Assembly (NCBI RefSeq): GCF_004379255.2
Contig: NC_056053.1
Location: forward strand, 18,224,188-18,288,187
Length of the DNA: 64,000 bases
Reading direction: 5' to 3'
DNA from: Salvia splendens
Taxonomy: Eukaryota > Streptophyta > Magnoliopsida > Lamiales > Lamiaceae
A program made the position numbers and the translations under genes. Under the pieces are notes generated by a model. It was given only the letters and a program-made list of their open reading frames with translations, ran no database searches and was not told the DNA's origin. Numbering within the stretch: the first letter of the stretch is position 1; each line of letters begins with the position of its first letter. Positions 1-11,406 of this stretch are shown piece by piece.

Positions 1-2
1 GT

Positions 3-3000
3 GATGATGTCACCCATGAGCTTCTAAAAGCTCTAATGGAGAAGACCGATGGAATCATGACACAATCTACTAAGAGAATTGATAAGGTTGAGACGGCGGT
101 AGTGGAGGTCACCACGAGAATGGGGGCTTTGGAGCATCAAATGAGTCAAATTGCCCAAGCCGTGGGCCAACTTCATCAACCGGGGCAATTCCCAAGCAAC
201 ACCATTCCTAACCCAAAGGATTGCAAGGCTATCAATTTGAGGAGTGGAACAAGCTATAAGAGCCCCCCTATGCCCGAAAAGGAAGCTATTGTGCAACCCG
301 AAGAAGAAGAGACAATAGAAGTGGAGGCATCAACGAAGAGCCCACCAAAAGATCAAGCCGAGACAATAGTTCCTCCTAAGCCCACGGAAGTTAAACTTCC
401 TTTCCCTCAAATGATGCAAAAGAAAAAGAAGGATGAACAATTTTCAAGAGTTTTGGATATCTTTAGGAAAGTTCAAATTAACATCCCTCTTGTTGAAGCA
501 CTTCAACAAATGCCAAGTTATGCAAAGTTCCTCAAGGATGTGGTATCACAAAAAAGGAAATGGGGGCACTATGAGACGGTCAACTTGACGGAGAGTTGCA
601 GTGCAATTATTCAAAGGAAGTTGCCGGCCAAAATGCAAGATCCGGGAAGCTTCACTATTGAGTGCACTATTGGAAATTGCTTTGTGGGGAATGCCTTGTG
701 CGATCTAGGGGCTAGCATTAATCTTATGCCATTGTCCTTCTTCAACAAGTTGAATATTGGTAAATTGAGATCGACTAGCATTACTTTGCAAATGGCGGAT
801 AGATCGGTGGCATATCCCTCGGGCATAGTAGAAGATATATTGGTGAGGGTGAATGAGTTCATATTCCCCGTTGACTTCGTGGTGTTGGACATGGAAGAGG
901 ATAGAATTGTACCTCTTATTTTGGGAAGACCGTTCCTTGCCACCGGGAAGGCCATGATCGATGTTTCAAAAGGGGAACTTACACTTCGCCTCAATGATGA
1001 GAGCGTGACATTTTCGATATATGAGGCCTTAAAGAGGCATGATGTGGAACCGGGAGGAAGCCTACAACATTGCAATGTTGTGACCGTGATGGATGAGTGT
1101 GTTGGAGGAGTGGCACCGGCCTCTTACTTGGATGATCAATTAGAGAGATGCATTTCTCATTCCATGTATTCTTCTCATTCTTTTGATATTTTGGATGCTA
1201 ACCCCGAGTTGTTGGAATTTGTAGGTGCTTTGGACTCGGCTAAAGAAATCCCTAGATCACTTCGTCCACAATTTCTACCTCTTAGGAGTGGAAGTGAAGA
1301 TAGCAATAAAGATGGGGAAAACAAGAAGCTTGAGTTGAAGCCACTTCCACTACACTTGCGATATGCCTTTCTTGGAGGGAATGACACTTTTCCGGTAATT
1401 GTATCATCTTCTCTCTCTAGTTTCGAGTTGGATAAATTATTGAGAGTTCTTAGGAAGCATAAGAGAGCCATTGGGTGGTCCATATCGGACATTAAGGGAA
1501 TAAGCCCAACCGTTTGCATGCATAGAATTCATTTAGACGAGGGGTATAAGCCTAAGGTACAAAACCAAAGGCGACTAAACCATATTATGCAAGATGTGGT
1601 TAGAAAAGAAGTGTTGAAATGGTTAGATGCCGGTATGATATATGCTATATCCGACAGTGAGTGGGTGAGTCCTACTCAAGTGGTGTCTAAAAAGGGGGGC
1701 ACCACTGTGGTGAAAGGGAAAAATGATGAGTTGATAGCTACTAGAGTGGTGTCCGGGTGGAGAGTTTGCATTGATTATCGCGCTTTAAATTTGGCCACTA
1801 GGAAAGATCACTTCCCCCTTCCATTTATTGATCAAATGTTGGATAGGTTAGCCGGACATGAGTATTATTGTTTTCTCGACGGTTATTCGGGATATAACCA
1901 AATTTTGATAGCTCCCGAGGATCAACATAAGACGGCTTTTGTGTGTCCTTATGGTGTCTATGCATTTAGGAGAATGTCTTTTGGGCTTTGTAATGCCCCG
2001 GCTACTTTTCAAAGATGTATGATGTCCATTTTTCATGATATGGTTGAGAATATTATGGAGGTTTTCATGGATGACTTCTCTGTTTTTGGTATGACATTTG
2101 ATAGTTGCTTGGATAATCTAACCAAAGTTTTGCAGAGATGTGAGGAGACCAATCTAGTACTCAATTGGGAGAAATGTCATTTTATGGTCCGTGACGGGAT
2201 CGTGTTGGGACACAAAATTTCAGCCGGAGGACTTGAAGTGGATAGAGCCAAGATAGTTGCCATTGAGCAATTGCCACATCCTTGTAGTGAGAAGGCCGTG
2301 AGGAGCTTCCTAGGCCATGCGGGGTTCTATAGGCGTTTCATCAAAGATTTTTCACATATTGCTAGACCCCTTTGCCATTTACTAGCTAAAGATGTAAAAT
2401 TTGATTTCACTCTTGAATGTGCGCAGGCATTTGAGAAGCTCAAGGCGGCGTTGGTGAGTGCCCCAATCTTGATCTCCCCCGATTGGTCTCAACCTTTCGA
2501 GATCATGTGTGATGCAAGTGATGTGGCGGTAGGCTCGGCTTTGGGACAAAAGAGAGACAAGATATTCCGGGTGATATATTATGCTAGTAGGACATTGGAT
2601 TCGGCTCAAGCTAACTACACCACTACCGAGAAGGAAATGCTTGCGGTGGTCTACTCTTTTGACAAGTTCCGCCCTTACCTTATTGGGGCCAAAACTATTG
2701 TCTTTACTGACCATGCCGCCATCCGCCATCTATTTGTTAAGCAAGATGCAAAACCAAGGCTTATAAGGTGGATCTTGCTCCTTCAAGAATTTGATTTGGA
2801 AATCCGAGATAGAAAAGGGTGTGAGAATGTGGTGGCGGATCATCTTTCAAGATTGGAGCATGCTAGTGAAGAGGAAAAATTGAAGTTGGTCATCAATGAA
2901 GAATTCCCGGATGAGCATTTGTTTTATGTGGCCAAGGGTCAAGTGGCATGGTATGCCAATATTGTGAACTGTCTTGTTGCTAAGGTGATTCCCGAAGGAC

Positions 3001-4226
3001 TTGAGGACTATCAAAAGAAGAAGTTCTTCCACGACGTGAAGTTCTATTTTTGGGACGAGCCTTGTCTTTTTAGAAGATGTGCCGACATGGTGATTAGAAG
3101 ATGTGTCCCTCAAGAGGAGTGGGAGTCCGTTATTATGCATTGCCACACCGCACCTAGTGGGGGGCATTTTGGAGCTAACCGGACTGCTATGAAAGTGCTC
3201 CAAAGTGGTCTATTTTGGCCAACCATCACCAAAGACTGCCAGGACTACGTGAGAAGATGCAACGAGTGCCAGAGAATGGGGGGTGTTTCTAAGAAGAAGG
3301 AGATGCCATTGACGACAATTGTTGAAGTCGAGTTGTTTGATGTGTGGGGCATTGACTTCATGGGGCCCTTTCCTCCATCTAGTGGGTTCCAATACATTCT
3401 ACTAGCCGTTGACTATGTATCAAGGTGGGTGGAAGCCATTCCTACCCAAACTAATGATTCAAAGGTGGTGATTAAATTCGTTCAAAAGAACATATTCACG
3501 CGATTCGGCGCACCTCGGGCTATCATAAGTGATGGAGGGTCTCATTTTCGCAATAGGTGGCTAGAGGCGGTCTTAGCAAGGCATGGAGTGAAGCATCGGG
3601 TGACAACTCCTTATCATCCACAAGCTAATGGTCAAACCGAGTTGGCCAATAGAGAGATCAAACAAATATTGCAAAAGAGTGTCAATGCTAACCGTAGAGA
3701 TTGGGCTCTCAAGCTTGACGATGCTCTATGGGCGTATAGGACGGCTTACAAGACGCCAATCAGGATGTCACCTTATCAATTGGTCTTTGGGAAATCATGC
3801 CATCTCCCGGTTGAATTGAAGCACTCATCATATTGGGCGGTGAGGCAAATGAACATGGACTTCACCAAGGCCGGCAAGGAAAGGAAGCTTCACCTCAATT
3901 TACTTGATGAATTTAGGAATGAAGCTTATGTTAATTCCTCAATCTACAAGGAGAGGATGAAGACGTATCACGACAAGATGATTGAGAGGCGTGAATTCCA
4001 CAAGGGGGATGCTGTGTTGCTTTTCAACCACAAGTTGAGACTCTTTCCGGGCAAGCTAAAATCTAAGTGGTCGGGACCCTTCACTATCAAGGAGGTCATG
4101 AGCAATGGCACAATGGAGCTCAAAGGACCCGATGGAAGCACGTTCAAGGCAAATGGTCAAAATCTCAAGAGGTTCTTTACCAAGGAGCAACAAGACGAGG
4201 TCTTTGTGGTTGCCTTGATTGAGTAG
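3..4226 (+). CDS. Athila gag-pol polyprotein (3' part)
   Basis: The frame is open from base 3, so the first ATG at 36 is not the true start and the N-terminal gag is missing. Numbering from that ATG: a basic gag tail with the [10 protein letters not shown] motif; an aspartic protease with DLGAS near residue 222, the variant typical of this lineage; reverse transcriptase with FMDDF near 678; RNase H with the CDAS motif; integrase with an HHCC zinc finger near 1035-1080, then GIDFMGP near 1105 and DGGSHF near 1165 as part of the D,D,E core. The protein would process, reverse transcribe and integrate the element. There is no stop or frameshift over 1396 residues, and the TAG at 4224-4226 ends the frame. 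Confident for family; activity is unknown. Confidence 0.95.
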   Translation, partial: DDVTHELLKALMEKTDGIMTQSTKRIDKVETAVVEVTTRMGALEHQMSQIAQAVGQLHQPGQFPSNTIPNPKDCKAINLRSGTSYKSPPMPEKEAIVQPEEEETIEVEASTKSPPKDQAETIVPPKPTEVKLPFPQMMQKKKKDEQFSRVLDIFRKVQINIPLVEALQQMPSYAKFLKDVVSQKRKWGHYETVNLTESCSAIIQRKLPAKMQDPGSFTIECTIGNCFVGNALCDLGASINLMPLSFFNKLNIGKLRSTSITLQMADRSVAYPSGIVEDILVRVNEFIFPVDFVVLDMEEDRIVPLILGRPFLATGKAMIDVSKGELTLRLNDESVTFSIYEALKRHDVEPGGSLQHCNVVTVMDECVGGVAPASYLDDQLERCISHSMYSSHSFDILDANPELLEFVGALDSAKEIPRSLRPQFLPLRSGSEDSNKDGENKKLELKPLPLHLRYAFLGGNDTFPVIVSSSLSSFELDKLLRVLRKHKRAIGWSISDIKGISPTVCMHRIHLDEGYKPKVQNQRRLNHIMQDVVRKEVLKWLDAGMIYAISDSEWVSPTQVVSKKGGTTVVKGKNDELIATRVVSGWRVCIDYRALNLATRKDHFPLPFIDQMLDRLAGHEYYCFLDGYSGYNQILIAPEDQHKTAFVCPYGVYAFRRMSFGLCNAPATFQRCMMSIFHDMVENIMEVFMDDFSVFGMTFDSCLDNLTKVLQRCEETNLVLNWEKCHFMVRDGIVLGHKISAGGLEVDRAKIVAIEQLPHPCSEKAVRSFLGHAGFYRRFIKDFSHIARPLCHLLAKDVKFDFTLECAQAFEKLKAALVSAPILISPDWSQPFEIMCDASDVAVGSALGQKRDKIFRVIYYASRTLDSAQANYTTTEKEMLAVVYSFDKFRPYLIGAKTIVFTDHAAIRHLFVKQDAKPRLIRWILLLQEFDLEIRDRKGCENVVADHLSRLEHASEEEKLKLVINEEFPDEHLFYVAKGQVAWYANIVNCLVAKVIPEGLEDYQKKKFFHDVKFYFWDEPCLFRRCADMVIRRCVPQEEWESVIMHCHTAPSGGHFGANRTAMKVLQSGLFWPTITKDCQDYVRRCNECQRMGGVSKKKEMPLTTIVEVELFDVWGIDFMGPFPPSSGFQYILLAVDYVSRWVEAIPTQTNDSKVVIKFVQKNIFTRFGAPRAIISDGGSHFRNRWLEAVLARHGVKHRVTTPYHPQANGQTELANREIKQILQKSVNANRRDWALKLDDALWAYRTAYKTPIRMSPYQLVFGKSCHLPVELKHSSYWAVRQMNMDFTKAGKERKLHLNLLDEFRNEAYVNSSIYKERMKTYHDKMIERREFHKGDAVLLFNHKLRLFPGKLKSKWSGPFTIKEVMSNGTMELKGPDGSTFKANGQNLKRFFTKEQQDEVFVVALIE

Positions 4227-4453
4227 TGGAGCTTGCAAAGCGTCGGGCAAATGACGTTAAACAATTGCGCTATGGGGGAGGCAACCCCTAGTAGGTAAAA
4301 TTTATAGCTTTTGTGTTTTTGGTGTGTTTTTATTTTGTTCTTGTTTTTGGTGTGTTTTGTGTGTTTTAAGTGGAACAGGAGATAGGCTTTGATGGGTGAA
4401 AAGCGGACAAACAAAAAACTGGAGAAATGGCGAAATGGACTCGGAATCCAGAA

Positions 4454-4655
4454 AGTTCGCCCGACCGGGCGTTTTGCAAAGTGCAAATCGCCCGACCGGG
4501 CGTTTACAGAAATCAAGATTGTCCAGAAAGTTTGCCCGACCGGGCGTTTTGCAAAGTGCAAATCGCCCGACCGGGCGTTTACAGAAATCAAGATTGTCCA
4601 GAAAGTTTGCCCGACCGGGCGATTTTCAAAATGCAAATCGCCCGACCGGGCGATT
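4454..4655 (+). repeat. Tandem hairpin repeats CGCCCG-AC-CGGGCG in the Athila spacer
   Basis: About two and a half copies of a unit of roughly 76 bp. Each unit carries two copies of a 14-bp inverted repeat (stem CGCCCG, loop AC, stem CGGGCG), six in all, some with one changed arm base. Four more copies of the same hairpin stand in the 3' LTR at about 8405-8525. Several open frames of 90-175 codons cross the array in both directions, but they are products of the repeat and not genes. Confidence 0.9.
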
Positions 4656-5384
4656 TCTTCGCGCGATTTAAAGACGCAAACCAGGTCAGTTTTTACACTT
4701 TCAAAACCCTACCCCCATTTCTCTCTCGTTCCTCTCTACTCTCTCTCGCCCCTCCACCTTCAAATCTTCCACTTACACTGATTTCACACACATACCATCC
4801 TCCCAATCCATCTAATTCAAGGGTTGAACCGATTAATCGGTTGATTTACTCAAGAACAAGCAAAAAGGAGAGAAATCCGTTTTCTATCACTCTAAGCACG
4901 AAAGGTATGATTTTTTTTTCATTCTTCTCTTACTTATGCTCGGTGTTTAGATGATTATTGGTGAATCGAGGGTTGGAAACTAGCATGTCTTTCGTTTGTT
5001 TGGAGATTTCTTGACTAATTGCTAGTTAGAGGATGAATTTGGTTTGAATGGTTGCTTTGAGCATGAATTGTGCAATTTCCTTCATGGGTTTGTGGTTATT
5101 GAGTGTGGGGAACTAGCATGCTTTGATTTGTTGATGTCTACATAGATGCAATGTTAGATAAGTGATGCATGTTGGTGGAATGTTTGAGTTAAGCATGATT
5201 GAGGTTTATTGTTGTGGAAGAGACATTGTGTGACACAATGGGGGGTTGATTCTAGTCTTGATAAATGTATGAATGAGAAGTTCTTTTAGTATAGAGTATG
5301 TTTGGGGGAGAGTGTCTGCATTAATGCATCTTTGTGGTTTCTTGTCGAATTGATCTAATACTCTCAATTTTTAGGTAGTGAACG
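4656..5384 (+). promoter_or_regulatory. Putative internal promoter and spliced leader of the env-like ORF
   Basis: Directly after the hairpin array there is a TATA-like gatttaaag near 4665 and a CT-rich stretch (4721-4780). The 3' LTR has the same order: hairpins, then gatataaaagg at 8564, then a C-rich leader. Further on, AAAG|GTATGA at 4904/4905 is a good splice donor and tttttag at 5374 a good acceptor, just 10 bp before the ATG at 5385. Together these suggest an env-like transcript that starts here and loses a 470-bp leader intron. This is inference; RNA data are needed. Confidence 0.4.
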
Positions 5385-6713
5385 ATGGCGCCCAACCACT
5401 CTGGAGTTAATTTGAATGTCGAAGAGAAGAAGAAATGGGCCGAACTCTCACAACTACCCTACCGGGTAGCTAGATATCCATGCCCTATCACAATCCGACG
5501 GTTGGGCATTGAGCAGTGCTTCAATGAGCTATGTGAAGAGGGGCAACTAAATGGGCTCTTCATGGCACAAAGGAACCCCTCCTATCAGAGGCTTACACTG
5601 GAGTTCTTGTCTACCCTTGAGGTAATCATGAACAGGAGGGAGATAGTTGCCATCAAGTTTCGTATGAGGAATGCTGAGTACACAGTGACGATGGCACAAT
5701 TCAAGGAGATCTTTGGATTTTCAGGGGAGGTGTATAGAGAGCCGTTTAACTTCAGTCACAATGCGAATGACTTCTGGAAGGCCATCACTACCGTTGATGA
5801 CAACTTCGCCGCCAACAGGGCAAAGGGTTCTCTCATTAGGAACCCAGCCTTGCGCTTACTCCAGAAGGCGTGTGTATGTTACCCCTTCGCTCGTCATGAG
5901 CATGGGAGTGTGCAGAGAGACGAGCTCTTCCTGTTATGGAGTATTTTGCACAAGGAGGCTCCCTTGAATTTGGGCCACTTCATGATCAAACATCTTGAGA
6001 GGGCTTCGAAGAAGAAAACCGGCACACTCTGTGTCGGTGCGGTTGTGTCAGCTATTGCACTCCATCTGGGAGTGTCGACGAGGGGCTTGGTCGCCGACAT
6101 TGGTGACAACTTGATGGACTTCGGCTTTCTGAGAAGAACAAGGCTGGTCGGAGTGGACCAACGAGGGCAGATATATTTGATACAGAGGGCAGCAGATCAT
6201 TACCCCCTCCCGGACACCGTCAACACCTATGTGAACGGTCCTTTCCACAAGGAAAACTGGAAGATGAAGGCTGCGGTCCACGAACAAGTCACGGCGGTGA
6301 ATCCGCGGAACTTGCAATTTAGGGATGTGAGCCCGAGCTCGAGTGTTGATGAAGCGCCCCACATGGGCTTTCCCGAGATCGAGATGGGGGACGAGCAGAA
6401 TGAAGAAGAAAATGAGGAGGAAGGTGAGGATCAACCGACCTACCAAGGGGGAGATGAAGCCGGGACAAGCACTCAGAGGACACGAAGCCGACAAGAGCGA
6501 CAAGAGGAGGACTACGGCTCGATCAATGAGAGGTTGACACGGATGGAGTTGCGTCAGCAGGAATATTGGGTCCAGAATGAAGCGCGATGGGACCAGTTCG
6601 AAACCAACTGGACCCAATTCACTGATTTCAACAATGCACAATGGGCCAACATCAATGCCCGATTCGATGAATTCCGTGGCCAGTGGCAGCATCCGCCTCC
6701 TCCTCCGCAGTGA
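5385..6713 (+). CDS. Athila env-like ORF (ATHILA ORF-1 family)
   Basis: A 442-residue open frame after pol, the place of the envelope-like gene in Athila elements. The N-terminal half resembles the ATHILA ORF-1 family: motifs such as KFRMRNAEYTVTMAQFKEIFGF and a central HFMIKHLERASKKKTG segment. Residues 330-375 are very acidic (Glu/Asp rich), and the C-terminus has a Trp/Gln-rich stretch and a run of prolines. I see no clear signal peptide or C-terminal membrane anchor, so a true envelope role is doubtful. The function of this family is not known. The frame is intact, and the ATG follows a likely splice acceptor. Confidence 0.8.
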   Translation: MAPNHSGVNLNVEEKKKWAELSQLPYRVARYPCPITIRRLGIEQCFNELCEEGQLNGLFMAQRNPSYQRLTLEFLSTLEVIMNRREIVAIKFRMRNAEYTVTMAQFKEIFGFSGEVYREPFNFSHNANDFWKAITTVDDNFAANRAKGSLIRNPALRLLQKACVCYPFARHEHGSVQRDELFLLWSILHKEAPLNLGHFMIKHLERASKKKTGTLCVGAVVSAIALHLGVSTRGLVADIGDNLMDFGFLRRTRLVGVDQRGQIYLIQRAADHYPLPDTVNTYVNGPFHKENWKMKAAVHEQVTAVNPRNLQFRDVSPSSSVDEAPHMGFPEIEMGDEQNEEENEEEGEDQPTYQGGDEAGTSTQRTRSRQERQEEDYGSINERLTRMELRQQEYWVQNEARWDQFETNWTQFTDFNNAQWANINARFDEFRGQWQHPPPPPQ

Positions 6714-8203
6714 AGGTCCATGGGAGATCCACTCTCTTTCAAACTTATCCTAGCTTTGCTTGGAATAAGTTTGGGGGGTGTCTAGTGGATTCCCTCTTTT
6801 ACCTCTCTCCCTCTTTATTTGATGATGATACCCCGGCCTGTACCCCTATTCTTTTGATGATATTTGATGATGATATGTGGGCATGTAAACTTATGTGGTT
6901 TTGTTTCCTTGTTCCACTTGTGTTTGTGTCTTTGTTTTTCTTTTTAGGTTTGTTTTTCTTGTTTCCTTTTGTGTTGAATTATCTCCCTTGGCTAGGATGA
7001 TAGTAGGGTTGAGAAAAATTGAAATTTGAACGAGTGTGAGACATGATGGAGGAGTTGCCAATGATGATTTTGTGCAAAAACTTTCGAAAACCTTGTTGAT
7101 ATGGCTAAAGAACATGTGATTTTTCATTTCAAATTGCCTAAAGTGAATTACATGGTGCCTTGTCTTTTGCCAAAATGATCTTGTGAGAATTGAGCCTATA
7201 TTGTTCCTAAATGTGTGATTTATCTCAAACATGTCGTATGTTTCTAGAACTTGCTCGCGATTTCTTTGAGTCTACATAGTGATCATGGAGATAAGGGAGG
7301 ACGTTAGGCCATTCTTGTTAGCCAAATTCTCCTTTTACCCGTTATCATGTTAATAATCTTTGTTAGCCCACTTTGAGCCAATAACCTTTCCTTTGACAAA
7401 CCATGGGGTTGGATTACTTGTGTTCTATTTTTGAAAAATCAAAAGGAAATGAAAGTTTGAAAGGGGGAATTAGCAAATGAAATAGAAGCTTATTGAGGTA
7501 GAAAAACAAAAGAAAAAGAAAGAAAGAATAGTGATGTTACCATGCAAAGCATGGAGAAAAAGAAAGAAAAGAAATAGAAAAAAAAAGAGAGAGAAAAGAA
7601 AAGAAAATTGAAAGTGAGAAATAGTTAATAATTGGCATTTATTGGAAAGGGTGTGTGAAGGTTGAAAAAGAGGTGAAGAACAAAAGTGAAATGTTGGTAG
7701 ATGAGAAGAGTCTAGGGAAGCCTAGAACTAGCTAGATTGGGGAAGAAAGTTGGTGAAGTTGAGCAAGATATTGGGAATTAAAGTCACTTTAGCCGAAAAT
7801 TGCCTCACCTATCCAAAGAGCCTACATTACAACCTATTGAAAAGACCTTTCGGACCTTATATCTTTAATCACACCATAGTAGAGGAGAGTGTAAATTTCG
7901 AGCAAGCCTATGGTAAACTATCCATGTGTTTGATGATTTGAGAGTTATGTCAAGAGTTTATATACTTTGAGAGTGAGTGAAATTTCTAAAATGCACATTG
8001 CATTTTCTCCTTGAGAGGGCAAATTGGCAAGGTTGAGCACATGATAGTAACTTGAAGCTATATTTCATAATACTTTACATGCATCCGAGGCCATTGATAC
8101 TTGTCGTATTTTATTTCTATTGAGGCAATGATGACACTCCACATCCTTGCATGAGTTTGTATGTCTTGTTTCTTTCTTCTTGTTCGAGGACTAACAAATG
8201 TTT
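6714..8203 (+). other. Athila 3' spacer, no gene seen
   Basis: About 1.5 kb between the env-like ORF and the polypurine tract. It holds a T-rich start (6890-6970) and a strongly purine-rich stretch at about 7490-7620 (runs of AAAGAAAG). Only short open frames occur, without recognisable content. This kind of long non-coding 3' region is usual in Athila elements. Confidence 0.7.
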
Positions 8204-8216
8204 AAGTTTGGGGGAG
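8204..8216 (+). other. Polypurine tract of the Athila element
   Basis: AAGTTTGGGGGAG directly before the LTR start. It would prime plus-strand DNA synthesis. Confidence 0.8.
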
Positions 8217-8217
8217 T

Positions 8218-9498
8218 TGACAAACTCATAGTTTAGGATGTTTAGATGGGTGATTAACACATGTTGTTGAATCTTTTGAGGTATAAAGTATATGTTTCAC
8301 CCACTTTTCAGCTATTTTTTAGAGTTAACGAGTTTGTCGGAGTTTTGATGCAAGAACAGGTCTAAAACGGGCAAAACGGAGCGAACGGGCTGACCACAGA
8401 AAGTTCGCCCGACCGGGCGTTTTTCATCCAACAAAACGCCCGACCGGGCGTTTGAAACCTCATCGCGATTTACCCAGATCGCCCGACCGGGCATATTCCG
8501 ACTTACAGATCGCCCGACCGGGCGATTTGTCGCTGTTGCCAACTTTGCCTCTTTCTCACTCCGGATATAAAAGGGTTCTCACTCATTTCTAAACCCGAAC
8601 TCCCACACCACGAATCTTAGCAAGAAAGTAAGGTTTTGAGAGGATTTGAAGTCAAGGAGCTTCCCATTTCCAAGAGATTGGAGGAAGGAGACCCCCCACC
8701 ATCAATTCCACCATAGGGAGTTCTAGTATCATTTCTATTATGTGTAGCTTTGTTTTCCTTGCTTTTGCTTTTATGTTAGCTTTGACTATGAGTAGCTAAG
8801 CTTTTAGTAGGGATTTGGTGAAGTTTGAATGGATTGTATGGATTGAATCTATGGTTGAATGCGTATCTATCTCTTTTGTTGGTTTTGTTGAACCTTGGTC
8901 TTTTAATATCTAATTGCTTAGCTACCAATTAGATAAATCTTGTACCTAATTGATGTTATTGAGAAATACAAGATTAGGATAGATGTGTAATCAACAACTC
9001 CGTGCATTATATGTAATCGAGAGATGCATAAGCTAGAGAGAGGGCTTGGGTCCGTTGTGCTTTGGAGTCAATCTCGAATTGTATGGACGAGACTCCTACA
9101 CTAGAGATTGACCCACGTGTTAGATGCACCCGAGAGGGGGTCTAACCGATTATCCCGACTTTCCTAACCGCATTTGAGGCCCAATAGATGAGCATGACCC
9201 ATAGATGAAATCCTTGATCCATTCTAACGGATCCATTTCCCTATACTTTCCCAATTTGTGTGAAAACCTATCTTTGTTTGTTTGTTTTTCTTAGTTAATT
9301 GTCTTACTAGCTTATTTGTTCTTTGATCTTAGTTAAGAAAACCAAAAACCCCTTTATTAGTCTAGATAGTGTTCAAAGTTACATCATAGTATTCAAACCG
9401 GCTTTTAGTCTCCGTGGATCGATAATTTAGCTTACCACGTGCTACTTAACTCGTACACTTGCGGGTGACGCTTTTGAATACTAAATTAGCACGAGTCA
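8218..9498 (+). repeat. Athila 3' LTR
   Basis: The LTR runs from TGACAAACTC after the polypurine tract to ...GCACGAGTCA; the ends form the short inverted repeat TTGAC/GTCAA if one base is added on each side. Length is about 1281 bp. It carries four CGCCCGACCGGGCG-type hairpins (about 8405-8525), a TATA box (TATAAAAGG, 8566-8574) and, near the 3' end, the CTTGCGGGTGA segment often seen at Athila LTR ends. The 5' LTR is not in the window. Confidence 0.85.
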
Positions 9499-11266
9499 AC
9501 CTCCCATTTTACACTCTTTTGACACACTCTCCATTCATTCAATCTCTACACTTTCACTCTCTAAAAATGCACGGTGGAAACGACGAATCACCCAGCACTG
9601 ACGAATCGGGATATGGCGGCTATCCTTCCCAACCGTCGGGATATGGCGGAAATCCGTCCCAGCCGTGGAGTTGGAGTCAAACTCCCCTCCGTGGGGATCG
9701 AGTCCAACCCCTCATCCATCTCAGTCTCAGTCGTGGAGGTCTTCTCCCACGCCCCAACATTTTCAGAGGAATTTGAGTCGCTCGGCGTTTGGAGATTACA
9801 GACCCAACCTCGACGCGCTTAACCATCCGCGTCCGGAGACCCCTTTCCAATCCAGCCAATCTCCTTTCACCGATGCAGATCGAGACGCACTGGAGATGAT
9901 AATGGGTCTGCTTAGTCAGGGTGTACCGGATACGCCGACAGCGTGCATGGATATGCCCGTTCCGACGAGAGCGGGTGGAAGCAGTGGTGGCGGGGGCGGC
10001 GGAAGAGGCGGCAGCGGCGCCGGCAGCGGGGCGGGCAGCACCGGCGGTGGCGGTGAGGGCAGCGAGGCAGCGGCGCCGGAAGCCGAGTCCATTGCTGTGG
10101 CGCGGGCGTGGGATGCCGTCACATCGGACCCCATAGTGGGAACCGATCAGACCGAGGGGAGCTTTTGGAAGCGCGTCCTGTTGGCATACAACGAGTTCAA
10201 ACCTCAAGGCGCCAAACCGCGTGACGGGGAACAGCTCCGCAAAAAGTGGTCTAGGATTTTGACGGCCACCAAGCGGTTCGCGGGCATATACGAGAACAAC
10301 CTGCTCAATGCTGAGAGTGGCTGAAGCGAAGCCGACGTGAAGGCACTGTCTATGAGCCAATTCAACACGGAAAACTGGCCGAAGTTCACAATGTGGGAGG
10401 AGTATTTTGTTCTCGAGCACTGTCCGAAATTCAAGGCCATCTGTGCGCAAGTGCGAGTAGGAGCTCATGGGGCGAAGCGTACTAGACACAACATAGTCGG
10501 GGACTACAGCAACGGCAGCGGCTCGCAATCAATCGACCTCAACGACGAGCAAACCGAAGAGCCCTCTGCTACACACTCTAGGCACCCATGCCCTCCGGGA
10601 CAACAAGCCTCTATCCGAAGCGCTAGAGTGGCTGGAAGTTCCTCCTGCCTATCGTCGGCCGCGTCTGGATCGCGCATCCCGCAGCCCGCCCCTATACCGC
10701 AGCCCATGGCCCCTGGTCCCCACGAGGTCTTGAGGGAGAACCTAGATGTGCAGTTGATGCAACAACTGCATGATAACTGCCTCCGCTACGAGACCGCAAC
10801 CGACCCGGTCATCAAGGGTATATACTGGAAACTCATAGGTCGGATCCAGCGCCGTCTAGGCTTGTCTGATGAGGATTTGGCAGGGGCGGCCGGCAGAAGC
10901 GGGGGAGACGGCGGAGAAGAGGAGGAGGAATCCAACTCCACCACCGAGTAGACGGTGACGGCGTTTTTATTTGTATTGTTTTTAAATGTTCGTTGTAAAA
11001 TTTTCCCGCTTCCATAATACAACGAATATTCGGTCCCAATTACCTCGTTTTCTAATTATTTACATTCTGATAATTTTTTATTATAATTGATTTAAAATAA
11101 ATGAAAATAAAATTAAATGAAAAGTGGATACAAAATTTTGGGGCTATTAAAAGTGTCCACCTTATAGTTGCGAATAATTTTTTTTTGTGAGCGCAGATAA
11201 ATAAACTGAGGATGTGGAAAAAAAAGGGGCGGGGCTATCAAGACTATTCGCCTATAGTCGATACTC
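9499..11266 (+). mobile_element. Harbinger-like element (3' part) carrying only a Myb-like gene, cut by Athila
   Basis: Contains the Myb/SANT-like gene described next and a 3' non-coding part ending ...GACTATAGGCGAATAGTC in reverse, with terminal GAGTATCGACTATAG and TAA after it (11267-11269). GAGTATC resembles the GAGCATCC ends of the other Harbinger elements in this window, and TAA fits their 3-bp target duplication. The 5' end lies beyond the Athila insertion and outside the window, so the terminal repeat cannot be paired. No transposase is seen in the part present. Confidence 0.6.
9567..10951 (+). pseudogene. Myb/SANT-like Harbinger accessory protein, broken
   Basis: The start ATG at 9567 opens a Gly/Ser/Pro/Gln-rich N-terminus. 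The reading shifts frame near 9680. The second frame carries the trihelix/Myb-like DNA-binding domain (VARAWDAVTSDPIVG, GSFWKRVLLAYNEFKP, FAGIYENNLLNAESG) and then meets an in-frame TGA at 10322. Beyond it the same frame continues with FNTENWPKFTMWEEYFVLEH and a C-terminal helical part (QLMQQLHDNCLRYETATDP) to the stop at 10951. In plant PIF/Harbinger elements this protein binds element ends and helps the transposase into the nucleus. One shift plus one stop make this copy inactive unless they are sequencing errors. Confidence 0.8.
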
Positions 11267-11304
11267 TAAAACACTAGTTAATTAAAGCATCAGTGTGTCA
11301 GCTA

Positions 11305-11313
11305 CTATAAATT
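11305..11313 (+). promoter_or_regulatory. TATA box of the glutamine synthetase gene
   Basis: ctataaattt about 95 bp before the ATG at 11407, followed by a purine-rich leader (GAGAGAGAAAACAGAGAGGGAG). It lies only about 40 bp after the end of the Harbinger remnant. Confidence 0.65.
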
Positions 11314-11406
11314 TCCACACTGCAGCCTCTGCTTTCAATACAATCATATTTTTCCTGAAGAGAGAGAAAACAGAGAGGGAGATAAACTTGTTGATTTCTT
11401 CGCAAA

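Larger units (their letters stand above)
1..9498 (+). mobile_element. Athila-type Ty3/gypsy retrotransposon, 5' part outside the window
   Basis: The order is gag end, protease, reverse transcriptase, RNase H and integrase in one frame, then a spacer, an env-like ORF, a second spacer, a polypurine tract and the 3' LTR. This is the Athila layout. The 5' LTR, primer site and most of gag lie upstream of base 1, so age from LTR comparison is not possible here. The element ends at 9498 (...GAGTCA) and interrupts the 5' leader of a Harbinger Myb-like gene. Both large ORFs are open, which suggests a fairly young copy. The target duplication cannot be checked because only one flank is visible. Confidence 0.93.

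Noticed and set aside
4454..4655. Evenly spaced repeats that look CRISPR-like
   Set aside because: The spacers are the same in each unit and this is a plant retrotransposon.
4157..4954. Overlapping open frames of 90-175 codons on both strands over the hairpin array
   Set aside because: They mirror the tandem repeat; same peptide units in several frames, no start context, no known domain.
6048..6692. 214-codon frame on the minus strand
   Set aside because: Shadow of the Athila env-like ORF.
9677..10528. 283-codon frame on the minus strand
   Set aside because: Shadow of the GC-rich Myb-like gene on the other strand; no recognisable content.
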